A stretch of 64,000 nt of DNA, taken from Candidatus Peregrinibacteria bacterium CG10_big_fil_rev_8_21_14_0_10_36_19. GTDB taxonomy: Bacteria; Patescibacteriota; Gracilibacteria; UBA1369; LOWO2-01-FULL-3. Shown here in pieces: positions 7,419 through 15,458 of the stretch. Position 1 is the stretch's first letter. Every line of letters starts with the position of its first letter. The notes under the pieces were generated by a model. The model made no database searches and was not told the origin of the DNA. It saw only the letters and a list, made by a program, of their open reading frames with translations. A program made the position numbers and the translations under genes. Location: contig PFDP01000014.1 in NCBI GenBank assembly GCA_002772535.1, positions 101,402 through 165,401 of the forward strand. The letters run 5' to 3'.

Positions 7419-8619
7419 CAAAAAACATAAAGACATATTTATACGCCTAGAAAAAACTGAAAAAAAAGTTTGCTTCTTAGCTGGAACTAAAAAAATTTTA
7501 GCATTTAACCCAAACGCAGAATACAAATACAAAATTTCTCAAAAAAATAATCAATTTGAAAAATTTGCAAATGAGCAATTAAAAAAAGGAAGAATATTAA
7601 TAGGCTTTATCTCTTATGACCTCGGATACGAAGTACATAACATTAAACCAACAGCCAAAAACGATCTAAAACTCCCAGACATTAACTTCTATGCATATGA
7701 GGACTGGATAGAGGACGATAAGATTATTTGCAAAAAGGGCAAATATATTCAAAAAATAGAAGAAATTCTCAAAAGACCAATAAAAAACATCAACGAAGAA
7801 AAATCTAAAAATTTTGAACCAGAAACCAAAAGACAAAATTACAACAAGTCATACAAAAAAATTAAAGACTACATTAAAGAAGGAGACATCTACCAAATAA
7901 ATTTAACCCATAGATTAAAAGCAAAAACTAAAAGAGACGGTAAAGAATTATTTACAAAAATTATTGAAACTCAAAATGTAGATCACCTTGCATACATCGA
8001 AGGTGATGGATTCGAAATACTCAGTGCATCACCAGAACAATTTATACAAATTAAAAAAAGAAATATAACAACAACTCCAATTAAAGGTACAAGACCCCGT
8101 GGAAAAACAGAAAAAGAAGACAAAAAATTAAGGGAAGAGCTAGAAAATAGCGAAAAAGAAAAAGCAGAGTTAAACATGATAACGGATCTTCTTAGAAACG
8201 ACATAGGAAAGTGCTGCAAAGCCGGAACAGTTAGAGTTACAAAAAATAGAATAATCAAGGAATATCCAGCGGTTTGGCACAGTTACTCAGAAATTGTTGG
8301 GGAATTATCAGCAAAATACACAAATATTCAAACACTAATTTCAATGCTACCAGGCGGATCAATAACAGGATGCCCGAAAAAACGAGCAATAGAAATTATT
8401 GATGAGCTAGAAACAACAAGAAGATCGGTTTACACAGGAAACATCGGATACATAAAACCAAATCACGACCTAGAATTTAGCATAGCAATCAGAACAATTA
8501 TCAAAAAGAAAGAAGATCTATACTTACAGGTAGGTGGAGGAATAGTATTAGACTCTAGCGAAAAATCAGAATTTAAGGAGACACTAGATAAAGCAGCATC
8601 ATTTATGAAACTACTATGA
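7408..8619 (+). CDS. pabB: Aminodeoxychorismate synthase component I
   Basis: Chorismate-binding enzyme (403 residues) that makes 4-amino-4-deoxychorismate with PabA. Motifs: EGDIYQINLTHRL, SASPEQFI, PIKGTRPRG (the Lys after PI is typical of PabB; TrpE has Ala), DLLRNDIGK, PGGSITGCPKKRAIEIIDELE and the final YLQVGGGIVLDS. It is about 50 residues shorter than E. coli PabB, with a reduced N-terminal region but a complete catalytic domain. Ends in TGA overlapping the pabC ATG. Confidence 0.93.
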   Translation: MKFNKKHKDIFIRLEKTEKKVCFLAGTKKILAFNPNAEYKYKISQKNNQFEKFANEQLKKGRILIGFISYDLGYEVHNIKPTAKNDLKLPDINFYAYEDWIEDDKIICKKGKYIQKIEEILKRPIKNINEEKSKNFEPETKRQNYNKSYKKIKDYIKEGDIYQINLTHRLKAKTKRDGKELFTKIIETQNVDHLAYIEGDGFEILSASPEQFIQIKKRNITTTPIKGTRPRGKTEKEDKKLREELENSEKEKAELNMITDLLRNDIGKCCKAGTVRVTKNRIIKEYPAVWHSYSEIVGELSAKYTNIQTLISMLPGGSITGCPKKRAIEIIDELETTRRSVYTGNIGYIKPNHDLEFSIAIRTIIKKKEDLYLQVGGGIVLDSSEKSEFKETLDKAASFMKLL

Positions 8620-9377
8620 TCGCTATCTTAAACAATAAAGAAGTTAAAGAACAAAAAGCAAAAAATTTTTTAAAAAAGGCAGCTGAGCAAAATGGTCTTT
8701 ATGAAACTCTAAAGACTATAAACAAAAAAGCACCGACACTAAAACTCCACTTAAAAAGGTTACTAAACTCAGCAAAAGCCATAAATATAAAAATATCATA
8801 CAAGGAAGAAGAGCTAGAAAAAATGGTAAGCAAGATTATAGAAAAATCCAAATACAAAAGCCAAAGAATAAGAATCACAGTAATAGAAAATCACATCCTA
8901 ATAACTTCAACGAGATTTCAAAATAAACAAAACATTACAGAGGGAGTTAGCTGTATTTCTCACATTGCGATGAGAGAAAATCCAAAAATTAAATCAACAA
9001 AAATACAAATATCGAAAAACGCCAACAGAAAAGCAAAAAAACAAAAAAGTTTCGACGCAATACTTTTAGACAAAAATCAAATTGTTTACGAATGCGCATA
9101 TGCCAACCTCTTTTGGTTTGAAAAAGACACACTATGTACAAGAAAATCAAAAGTGCTACCTGGTATAACTAGAGAAATCATTCTAAAAAAATCCAAATTT
9201 CCAATCAAATTCAACGAATGCACAATTGAAGAACTATACAAAAAAGATGAAGTTTTCCTATCTTCAAGCCTCAGAGACATCACCCCAATCACAAAAATAG
9301 ATAACCACAAAATAGGCGACGGTAAACCTGGAAAGAAAACTACCCAACTTTATTACGAGATTTTTTCACATAGCTAA
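8616..9377 (+). CDS. pabC: Aminodeoxychorismate lyase-like PLP enzyme (class IV aminotransferase fold)
   Basis: PabC eliminates pyruvate from aminodeoxychorismate to give p-aminobenzoate. The 253-residue product fits the class IV PLP family: YETLKTINKK near the start with HLKRLLNSAK, a Lys-rich central stretch (RKAKKQKSFDAILLD) that should hold the PLP lysine, VYECAYANLFW (family: E-x-x-x-x-N-x-F), VLPGITREIIL and SSSLRDITPI. Sequence is more divergent than the rest of the operon, so a D-amino-acid or branched-chain aminotransferase is possible on sequence alone; the ATGA overlap with pabB decides for PabC. Its end overlaps the convergent DedA gene by 38 bp. Confidence 0.82.
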   Translation: MIAILNNKEVKEQKAKNFLKKAAEQNGLYETLKTINKKAPTLKLHLKRLLNSAKAINIKISYKEEELEKMVSKIIEKSKYKSQRIRITVIENHILITSTRFQNKQNITEGVSCISHIAMRENPKIKSTKIQISKNANRKAKKQKSFDAILLDKNQIVYECAYANLFWFEKDTLCTRKSKVLPGITREIILKKSKFPIKFNECTIEELYKKDEVFLSSSLRDITPITKIDNHKIGDGKPGKKTTQLYYEIFSHS

Positions 9378-9960
9378 AAATAGCGTACACAAAAACTGTA
9401 GCAAAAATCACCCCAAGCAAAAGCCCATAAAAATTAACAATCAAAAAATCTTTATACATTCCAATTAAGTATCCCTTAAATCCAAGGAAAATAGTCCAAA
9501 TACCAGCACCCAAAAGTGTGTATAAAATAAATGGAACAATAGGCATTTGTACAAAACCCGCCGGTAAAGAAATTAATTGACGCACCCCAGGTATAAGTCT
9601 TCCAACAAATGTTGACAATCTCCCATTTCTAATAAAAAACTGCTCAGCCCTGTGTAATTTTGCCTCACTTAAGAGCAAATATTTTGCAAATCTCTTATTA
9701 ACCAATCTATAAACCAAAGGTTTTCCCAAAAACAAAGCCAAATAATAATTAATCAAAGCTCCAGCTAAACTACCAGCCAAAGCCGACCCTAAAACAAAAT
9801 AAATATTCATCTCTCCCTGTTGAGCCAAATAAGCAGCAGGTGGAACAACTAATTCAGAAGGGAATGGTATAAAAGAACTCTCAACAGTCATTAAAAAAAA
9901 CACCCCCCAATAACCAGTATCACGCGTAAACTCCAAAAGTAAATTAATCAAAGATTCCAT
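9340..9960 (-). CDS. DedA family membrane protein
   Basis: A 206-residue integral membrane protein with 4-5 hydrophobic segments. DedA/VTT signatures are present: an N-terminal segment with ESSFIPFPSELVVPPAAY, an SLAGALINYYLALFLG helix, and GRLIPGVRQLISLPAGFVQM (family: GRF.PG.R...S..AG). DedA proteins act in lipid-carrier or phospholipid transbilayer movement and envelope homeostasis. It lies tail-to-tail with pabC and 12 bp from the tRNA-Leu on the same strand, which is upstream of it. Confidence 0.9.
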   Translation of the reverse strand: MESLINLLLEFTRDTGYWGVFFLMTVESSFIPFPSELVVPPAAYLAQQGEMNIYFVLGSALAGSLAGALINYYLALFLGKPLVYRLVNKRFAKYLLLSEAKLHRAEQFFIRNGRLSTFVGRLIPGVRQLISLPAGFVQMPIVPFILYTLLGAGIWTIFLGFKGYLIGMYKDFLIVNFYGLLLGVIFATVFVYAIFSYVKKSRNKVG

Positions 9961-9971
9961 AAAGTAAAATT

Positions 9972-10058
9972 TGGTGCCCAGGGCGGGAATCGAACCCGCA
10001 CTCCATTGCTAGAACTAGATTTTGAGTCTAGCGCGTCTACCAATTCCGCCACCTGGGC
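9972..10058 (-). tRNA. tRNA-Leu (anticodon CAA)
   Basis: Read on the - strand it starts GCCCAGG and ends CCTGGGC-A-CCA, giving a 7-bp acceptor stem with encoded CCA. The D-arm has GGCGGAATTGGTAGACGC, the anticodon stem CTAGA/TCTAG encloses CTCAAAA (anticodon CAA), a long variable arm follows, and the T-arm is GCGGGTTCGATTCCCGC. Class II architecture confirms leucine. Confidence 0.97.
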
Positions 10059-10115
10059 ATATAACAGCATAAAATTTACCAAAACTTATAACGATTGACA
10101 ATCACTAATAAATAA

Positions 10116-10145
10116 TTGACAATAAAAAACTGTAAACCACTAAAT
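10116..10145 (+). promoter_or_regulatory. Putative obg promoter (tandem TTGACA elements)
   Basis: TTGACA at 10116-10121, 18-nt spacer, CTAAAT at 10140-10145, then 7 nt to the obg ATG, again leaderless geometry. A second TTGACA at 10095-10100 has GACAAT 17 nt downstream, so two overlapping promoters are possible. Confidence 0.45.
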
Positions 10146-10152
10146 AAACACA

Positions 10153-11439
10153 ATGTTTCTAGATGAACACAAAATTAAGGTAGAAGCCGGAAAAGGAGGA
10201 GATGGCTGCGTAAGTTTTCGCCGTGAAAAATTCATAGCAAAAGGTGGGCCAAACGGAGGAGACGGAGGAAACGGTGGTGATGTCATAATTAGAGTAGACA
10301 AAAATCTAAATACATTAAATCACCTAGCACACAAAAAACTCTTTAAAGGAAATAATGGAGAGCCAGGAAAAGGAAAAGATATGCATGGTAGAAATGGGGA
10401 GCCATTTATCATAAGTGTACCACCTGGAACAATGATTTTTAACGAAGATAAAAGCCAATTACTCGCAGACCTAGGAGCAGACCAAGAAGAAATTAGTATA
10501 GCAAAAGGCGGAATTGGTGGAATGGGTAATGCAAGATTTGTAAGTTCCACAAACCAAGTACCAAGACTTGCAGAAATTGGAGAACCCGGAGAATCCAAAG
10601 AGATAGTAATGGAACTTAAACTTATCGCTGAAGTCGGAATAATAGGACTACCATCAGCTGGAAAATCCACATTAATCTCAGTTATAAGCAATGCAAAGCC
10701 AAAAATTGCAGCTTACCACTTCACAACTCTAGCTCCAAACCTTGGCGTAGTTAAACATAGAAATCAAACAACAGTAGTAGCGGATATTCCAGGACTAATT
10801 GAAGGAGCAAGTGAAGGAAGAGGACTAGGGCACCAATTCCTAAAACACGTAAGCAGAACAAGACTTCTAATACACGTAATAGACGGATCACTACCAAACC
10901 CTGGAGAAAACTACACAACAATTCGCAAGGAACTAGAAAAGTTTGATAAAAAACTAGCAAAAACTGAGGAAATCCTAGTAATAAACAAAACAGACATCAT
11001 TCCAGCAGATGAACTTAAGAAAATTGAAAAAGAACTCAAAAAAGTGAGCAAAAAGAAAGAAATATTTAAAATATCAGCTGCAGCCCACCAAGGACTAGAA
11101 CCATTACAAGACATCATGTTTGCAAAACTAGCAGAAATCGAAAAAGTAGATATAGAAATTGAAAAACCTAAAGACCTTCCAATATTAACACCGCATCTAG
11201 ACACAGAAAGATACCACATTAAAAAAATCGAAACTGAAGGAGAACACCAAATCTTTCACATAACAGGTAAACGCATCGAGCAAGTAGCAATAATGACAGA
11301 TATCAAAAACCCACAAGGACTAGAGCGCATGTATCACTTTATAGCCAAAATGGGCATTCAAAAATCAATTGAGAGGAAAGGAGCAACTTTTGGTGATATA
11401 ATAATGATAGGCGAAAAAAGAATTCCTTACAGAAAATAA
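10153..11439 (+). CDS. obg: GTPase Obg/CgtA
   Basis: Ribosome-assembly and stress GTPase of 428 residues. Three domains are visible: the glycine-rich Obg fold (KVEAGKGGDGCVSFRREK, GGPNGGDGGNGGD; to about 158), the G domain (GLPSAGKSTL P-loop, DIPGLIEGAS switch II, NKTD), and a C-terminal OCT domain (from about 345; GIQKSIERKGATFGD). The last codon TAA overlaps the pth ATG by one base. In many bacteria obg follows rplU-rpmA; here rplU lies two genes downstream and rpmA is absent from the neighbourhood. Confidence 0.96.
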   Translation: MFLDEHKIKVEAGKGGDGCVSFRREKFIAKGGPNGGDGGNGGDVIIRVDKNLNTLNHLAHKKLFKGNNGEPGKGKDMHGRNGEPFIISVPPGTMIFNEDKSQLLADLGADQEEISIAKGGIGGMGNARFVSSTNQVPRLAEIGEPGESKEIVMELKLIAEVGIIGLPSAGKSTLISVISNAKPKIAAYHFTTLAPNLGVVKHRNQTTVVADIPGLIEGASEGRGLGHQFLKHVSRTRLLIHVIDGSLPNPGENYTTIRKELEKFDKKLAKTEEILVINKTDIIPADELKKIEKELKKVSKKKEIFKISAAAHQGLEPLQDIMFAKLAEIEKVDIEIEKPKDLPILTPHLDTERYHIKKIETEGEHQIFHITGKRIEQVAIMTDIKNPQGLERMYHFIAKMGIQKSIERKGATFGDIIMIGEKRIPYRK

Positions 11440-12002
11440 TGAAAGCAATCATTGGTCTCGGTAACGTTGGAGAAAAATACACAAACACAAGACACAATGT
11501 GGGGTTTTTACTCTTAGACAAACTGGCTAAAAACATAGAAAAGCAAACCTCAGAGAATTTAGAGTGGAAAAATGAAACGAAATTCAAAGCACACACTATT
11601 AAATCAAAAATCAACGCACACGAAATACTATTAGTAAAACCTACAACTTTTATGAACCTTTCAGGCGAATCAGTAAGGTCAATAATAAATTTTTTCAAAC
11701 TTACGCCAAAAGACATAATAGTTATATACGATGATGTTGATTTACCACTAGGAACAACAAGATTTCGCGAAAAAGGCTCAGCCGGAACACATAATGGCAT
11801 GAAATCAATCATAGAACAGCTAGGAACCGAAGAATTTCCAAGAATTCGCATAGGAATAGAAAGTAGAGGGGAGTTTGCACCAAAGTCACAAGACCTACAT
11901 AGCTTTGTTTTAAGCGATTTTTTGAGCACAGAGGAGAAGATCCTAGATGATTCTCTTAACGCAGGAATTACAAAAATAGAAGAACTTCTAAAAATAGCTT
12001 GA
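11439..12002 (+). CDS. pth: Peptidyl-tRNA hydrolase
   Basis: Pth recycles peptidyl-tRNA released from stalled ribosomes. The 187-residue protein has GLGNVGEKYTNTRHNVGF (catalytic His20 and Asn10), KPTTFMNLSGE, and IVIYDDVDLPLGTTRFREKGSAGTHNGMKSI with the catalytic Asp. Length is normal. It begins on the last base of obg and ends with TGA; rplU follows after 52 bp. Confidence 0.96.
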   Translation: MKAIIGLGNVGEKYTNTRHNVGFLLLDKLAKNIEKQTSENLEWKNETKFKAHTIKSKINAHEILLVKPTTFMNLSGESVRSIINFFKLTPKDIIVIYDDVDLPLGTTRFREKGSAGTHNGMKSIIEQLGTEEFPRIRIGIESRGEFAPKSQDLHSFVLSDFLSTEEKILDDSLNAGITKIEELLKIA

Positions 12003-12054
12003 CCAAAGCAACATTTTTCACTAAATTACATAGGCTTTTTAACGCAAAAAAAAC

Positions 12055-12456
12055 ATGTTCGCAATAATTGAAACAGGAGGAAAACAATATAAAGTAGAAA
12101 AAGGTACAACATTTCACGTTGAAAAATTAGATGTGAAAGAAGGAAGTACAGTAAAACTAGACAAAGTACTACTAGTAAGTGACGGTGAAAAAACAGACAT
12201 CGGTACACCTATTGTTGCTGGTGCTGAAGTTACAGCAAAAGCTGTAGAACACGGTCGTGGTGATAAAATCGTTGTTTTCAAAATGAAAGCAAAAAAGAGA
12301 TACCAAAAAACACAAGGTCACAGACAAGACTATACATTGCTAGAAGTTACAGAGATTAAACAATCTGGAAGCAAAGCAACAAAAGCTACAAAAGAAGAAG
12401 CAACAGAAGAAAAGAAACCAGCAGTAAAAAAGACAACAAAAAAGAAAGAAGATTAA
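12055..12456 (+). CDS. rplU: 50S ribosomal protein L21 with basic/acidic C-terminal tail
   Basis: Residues 1-103 are a standard bL21: starts [17 protein letters not shown], with [16 protein letters not shown] near the end of the conserved core. After about residue 104 comes a low-complexity Lys/Glu/Thr/Ala tail of 30 residues, ending KKTTKKKED, beyond the normal bacterial length (about 103). No SD is seen before the ATG. The usual partner rpmA (L27) does not follow; instead the convergent pseudouridine synthase gene overlaps by 4 bp. Confidence 0.94.
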   Translation: MFAIIETGGKQYKVEKGTTFHVEKLDVKEGSTVKLDKVLLVSDGEKTDIGTPIVAGAEVTAKAVEHGRGDKIVVFKMKAKKRYQKTQGHRQDYTLLEVTEIKQSGSKATKATKEEATEEKKPAVKKTTKKKED

Positions 12457-13379
12457 AAAGACCTCAATTCATTAAGAATTAAATCTAAATCCTCCGGTAA
12501 GGGGGATTTTATTTTTATCTCTTTTCCATCCAAATCAACAAACTCTAATTCGGCAGCATGTAAAAACTGTCTTTTTAAACCATATTCACCTTCAAACTTC
12601 CTATTAAAACTCGACATACCATACACATTATCTCCAACCACAGGGCAACCAACAGCTGCCATATGCACGCGAATTTGGTGAGTTCTTCCAGTTTCCAGGC
12701 TAATATCTAATAAAGACAAATCCACACCCTTTCCCAACCTAAATTCTTCCAACACTTGATATTTAGTGATAGCGATTTTTCCATTTGTCATAACAGCCAT
12801 ACGTTTCCTAGAAACACCATCACGAGCTATAGGCGAATCGATCACCCCTTCTTTAAAATCCAAAATACCCCTAACAAGAGTTAAATATTTCTTTACAATT
12901 CTCCTTTCTTTAAAAAGCTCAATAAAATAGTCATATGCTTTTTTGTTTTTTGCAATTACCATTAAGCCAGAAGTCTCTTTATCTAAACGATGAACAATAC
13001 CTGGACGCATTTCATCCTCAAACTCAGAAACCTTCACCTTACCCATTACAGCATTCACAACGGTACCAGTTCTATTGTCAGAACCACTAGGGTGCACAAC
13101 CATGCCAGCCGGCTTATTTACAACCATGTAATCATCAGTCTCGTGCATTACAACTAAATTTAGGTCCTCAGGGACAATATCAACCAAAGACTCCACATTA
13201 GCCTCAATTTCAACTCTATCACCTTCAGACAAAACAAATTTTGCTTTTACATCATCACCATTAACACGAACAGCACCATCTTTAATCAGCTTCTGAAGTT
13301 TTGATCTAGAAAAATTTTCAACATTGTCAGCCAAAAATTTATCCAATCTAACACCACCTCTACCTTTTAATTTAATCAT
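12453..13379 (-). CDS. rluD: RluD/RluA-family rRNA pseudouridine synthase
   Basis: A 308-residue enzyme with an N-terminal S4 RNA-binding domain ([26 protein letters not shown], about 9-60) and a RluA-type catalytic domain. The [12 protein letters not shown] loop at about 133-144 holds the catalytic Asp; [11 protein letters not shown] and [14 protein letters not shown] are further family motifs. The likely target is U1911/1915/1917 of 23S rRNA (RluD), but RluA/RluC-type specificity cannot be separated by eye. It overlaps the upstream TrmB-like gene by 8 bp, so the two form an operon. Confidence 0.88.
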   Translation of the reverse strand: MIKLKGRGGVRLDKFLADNVENFSRSKLQKLIKDGAVRVNGDDVKAKFVLSEGDRVEIEANVESLVDIVPEDLNLVVMHETDDYMVVNKPAGMVVHPSGSDNRTGTVVNAVMGKVKVSEFEDEMRPGIVHRLDKETSGLMVIAKNKKAYDYFIELFKERRIVKKYLTLVRGILDFKEGVIDSPIARDGVSRKRMAVMTNGKIAITKYQVLEEFRLGKGVDLSLLDISLETGRTHQIRVHMAAVGCPVVGDNVYGMSSFNRKFEGEYGLKRQFLHAAELEFVDLDGKEIKIKSPLPEDLDLILNELRSF

Positions 13380-14157
13380 TTTTCTTTTTTAAACCAATCC
13401 AAGCCATATCAAACATCATTTTTTGCATTTCTGCAAACTCTTTACTCTCAATTATCACACCATATTCAAATCCTTTATCCAAATTAATCATTGAAACTTT
13501 ATTGTCATATATATTAACTTCCACTTCAAACATACTCTCATACATCCCAGCATCCACAAAAAGAAAATCAGTAATAGGCGAGGATGCATCATAGTTCTCA
13601 TCAAAAAACGCCCTAACTTCTTGAGTATCGGGCGTCATTGCGCGTAGCTTCAACTTTTTTCCTGTAATTCTAATTTCCTTGTATTCGATAAGGAAATCCT
13701 TCAAACCAGACTCAAACCACTTCGGAAAAGCCAAACAAGCTCTAAAATCACAAACAGCATCGAGAGCATCATACATCACATGTTTAACACCCTCTAAACC
13801 ATCAAAGTAACTCACAACCGGCTTCCTTAAAACAGAATCACCCTTAAGCGCCCTAAATTTTGGTATAAAATTCAAAACCTGCCCCTTATAATATTCATAA
13901 GTTTTACATTTACTATCTAAATAAGCGACCAGTGAATTTGGATCACTAGCCGCATAATATTTCACCGAACCATTACAGTGGAAAGAAATAATTCCCTTTC
14001 GCATCAAAGATTTCAGGACCGAATAAGTAGTGGTTCTATTAAGACCAGACATTTTAGCCACTACACTCACCGCTTGAGGACCAACCCTCAACAACTCTAA
14101 ATAAACGTTAGATTCATTTTCCGTAAAACCGATTTGTTTCAATTTTTCACTAAGCAT
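13372..14157 (-). CDS. TrmB-like winged-helix transcriptional regulator
   Basis: A 261-residue protein with an N-terminal winged helix-turn-helix (KQIGFTENESNVYLELLRVGPQAVS, then VAKMSGLNRTTTYSVLKSLMRKGII, about 4-60), the layout of TrmB regulators. A coiled linker (YLDSKCKTYEYYKGQVLNF) follows, then an effector-like domain with SYFDGLEGVKHVMYDAL. TrmB proteins are sugar-responsive in archaea; the ligand here is unknown. A TTGACA-N16-TATATT promoter lies 29 nt upstream of the ATG and is divergent from tyrS. The leader contains GTAA-ac-TTAC and AGTA-N11-TACT inverted repeats that could be an autoregulatory operator, which is speculative. Confidence 0.8.
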   Translation of the reverse strand: MLSEKLKQIGFTENESNVYLELLRVGPQAVSVVAKMSGLNRTTTYSVLKSLMRKGIISFHCNGSVKYYAASDPNSLVAYLDSKCKTYEYYKGQVLNFIPKFRALKGDSVLRKPVVSYFDGLEGVKHVMYDALDAVCDFRACLAFPKWFESGLKDFLIEYKEIRITGKKLKLRAMTPDTQEVRAFFDENYDASSPITDFLFVDAGMYESMFEVEVNIYDNKVSMINLDKGFEYGVIIESKEFAEMQKMMFDMAWIGLKKKND

Positions 14158-14185
14158 AATTGTAAAAAATGGACAGTAAACTTAC

Positions 14186-14213
14186 AATATACTGATTTTT
14201 TAACTTTTGTCAA
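14186..14213 (-). promoter_or_regulatory. Promoter of the TrmB-like gene
   Basis: On the - strand: TTGACA at 14213-14208, a 16-nt spacer, TATATT at 14191-14186. It is the only consensus-quality -35 in this divergent region. The start codon is 28 nt further on. Confidence 0.6.
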
Positions 14214-14231
14214 CTTTTTCCTCCTCTCAAT

Positions 14232-14260
14232 TTGCTATCCCCACTCTATTTTGATAAATT
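14232..14260 (+). promoter_or_regulatory. Putative tyrS promoter, leaderless geometry
   Basis: TTGCTA (14232-14237), 17-nt spacer, TAAATT (14255-14260), 7 nt to the ATG at 14268. This also argues against using the upstream in-frame TTG at 14232 as start codon, since that TTG would be part of the -35 hexamer. Confidence 0.5.
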
Positions 14261-14267
14261 TACACAT

Positions 14268-15458
14268 ATGAAAACAGACATTCAAACACTATTAGACAGA
14301 GGAACTGTAGATGTAATTATCCGCAAAGAACTCGAAGAAAAAATAAAAGCCGGAAAAAATCTTAGAGTAAAATTGGGAATAGACCCAACCGGATCAGATT
14401 TACATATTGGCCATGCTGTAGTTTTAAAAAAATTAAGACATTTTCAAGATGCTGGTCACACAGCAGTATTAATAATTGGCGACTACACAGCAAGAGTGGG
14501 GGACCCAACAGGAAAATCAGAAACTAGAGTAATGCTTACAGCCGAACAGATTGAAAAAAATATGAAATATTACATCAAACAAGCGGCCGCAATATTAGAC
14601 ATGGATAAATTAGAAATAAGATACAACTCAGAATGGTTCAGCAAAATGAACATGGGAGATATTCTTGAACTTACGGCAAAAAAAACAATCAACCAAATGA
14701 TTCAACGTGAAGATTTCAAAAATCGCATCCAAAACGATCAAGATGTTTCAATGGTTGAAACCCTATACCCACTAATGCAAGGTTACGATTCAGTAATGCT
14801 CAATTGTGATGTAGAAATTGGGGGGACAGACCAATTATTCAACATGATGGTAGGAAGAGATCTTCAAAAACGCTACAACAAAACAACAATCCAAAACATC
14901 ATCACAGTACCAATTCTAGAGGGACTTGATGGCGTAGAAAAAATGAGCAAATCACTTAACAACTATATTGGTATAAACGATGAAGCCAATGAAATGTATG
15001 GAAAAACACTTTCAATACCAGACGACCTAATTACGAAATATTTTGAATTAGCCACAAATATACCAATGGACGAAATTAAGAAAATTTCAAAACGCATGGA
15101 AGATGGAGAAAACCCAAAAACGTTCAAAATGCAGCTTGCAAGAGAACTAGTAAAACAATACCACAATGAAGATGCCGCAAAAAAAGCTGAAGAAGAATTC
15201 GAAAACATCTTTAAAAACAAAGGAATACCAGAAGACATAGAAACAATTACATTCACAAAAAAATCATACAATATTATAGACTTAATATCAGAATCTGGCT
15301 TAGCACAATCAAAAAGTGAAGCAAGAAGGTTAGTAGAAGGTGGGGGAGTAAAGATAGACAGCGAAAAAATACCATCAATAGAAACAGAAGTAGATATTTC
15401 AACTGAAAAAATTCTACAAGTAGGTAAAAGAAAATTTGTAAAAGTGATCAGCAAATAA
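14268..15458 (+). CDS. tyrS: Tyrosyl-tRNA synthetase
   Basis: Class Ic synthetase of 396 residues from the ATG at 14268 (MKTDIQTLL). An in-frame TTG at 14232 would add 12 residues with no family counterpart. Motifs: LHIGHAVVL (HIGH), GDYTARVGDPTGKS, GGTDQLFNMMVGRDLQ, and KMSKSLNNYIG (KMSKS). The C-terminal S4-like tRNA-binding domain is at about 330-396 (SKSEARRLVEGGGV). This is the TyrRS subtype with a VGDPTG insertion seen in TyrZ-like enzymes. The TAA stop overlaps the recG ATG by one base. Confidence 0.95.
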   Translation: MKTDIQTLLDRGTVDVIIRKELEEKIKAGKNLRVKLGIDPTGSDLHIGHAVVLKKLRHFQDAGHTAVLIIGDYTARVGDPTGKSETRVMLTAEQIEKNMKYYIKQAAAILDMDKLEIRYNSEWFSKMNMGDILELTAKKTINQMIQREDFKNRIQNDQDVSMVETLYPLMQGYDSVMLNCDVEIGGTDQLFNMMVGRDLQKRYNKTTIQNIITVPILEGLDGVEKMSKSLNNYIGINDEANEMYGKTLSIPDDLITKYFELATNIPMDEIKKISKRMEDGENPKTFKMQLARELVKQYHNEDAAKKAEEEFENIFKNKGIPEDIETITFTKKSYNIIDLISESGLAQSKSEARRLVEGGGVKIDSEKIPSIETEVDISTEKILQVGKRKFVKVISK

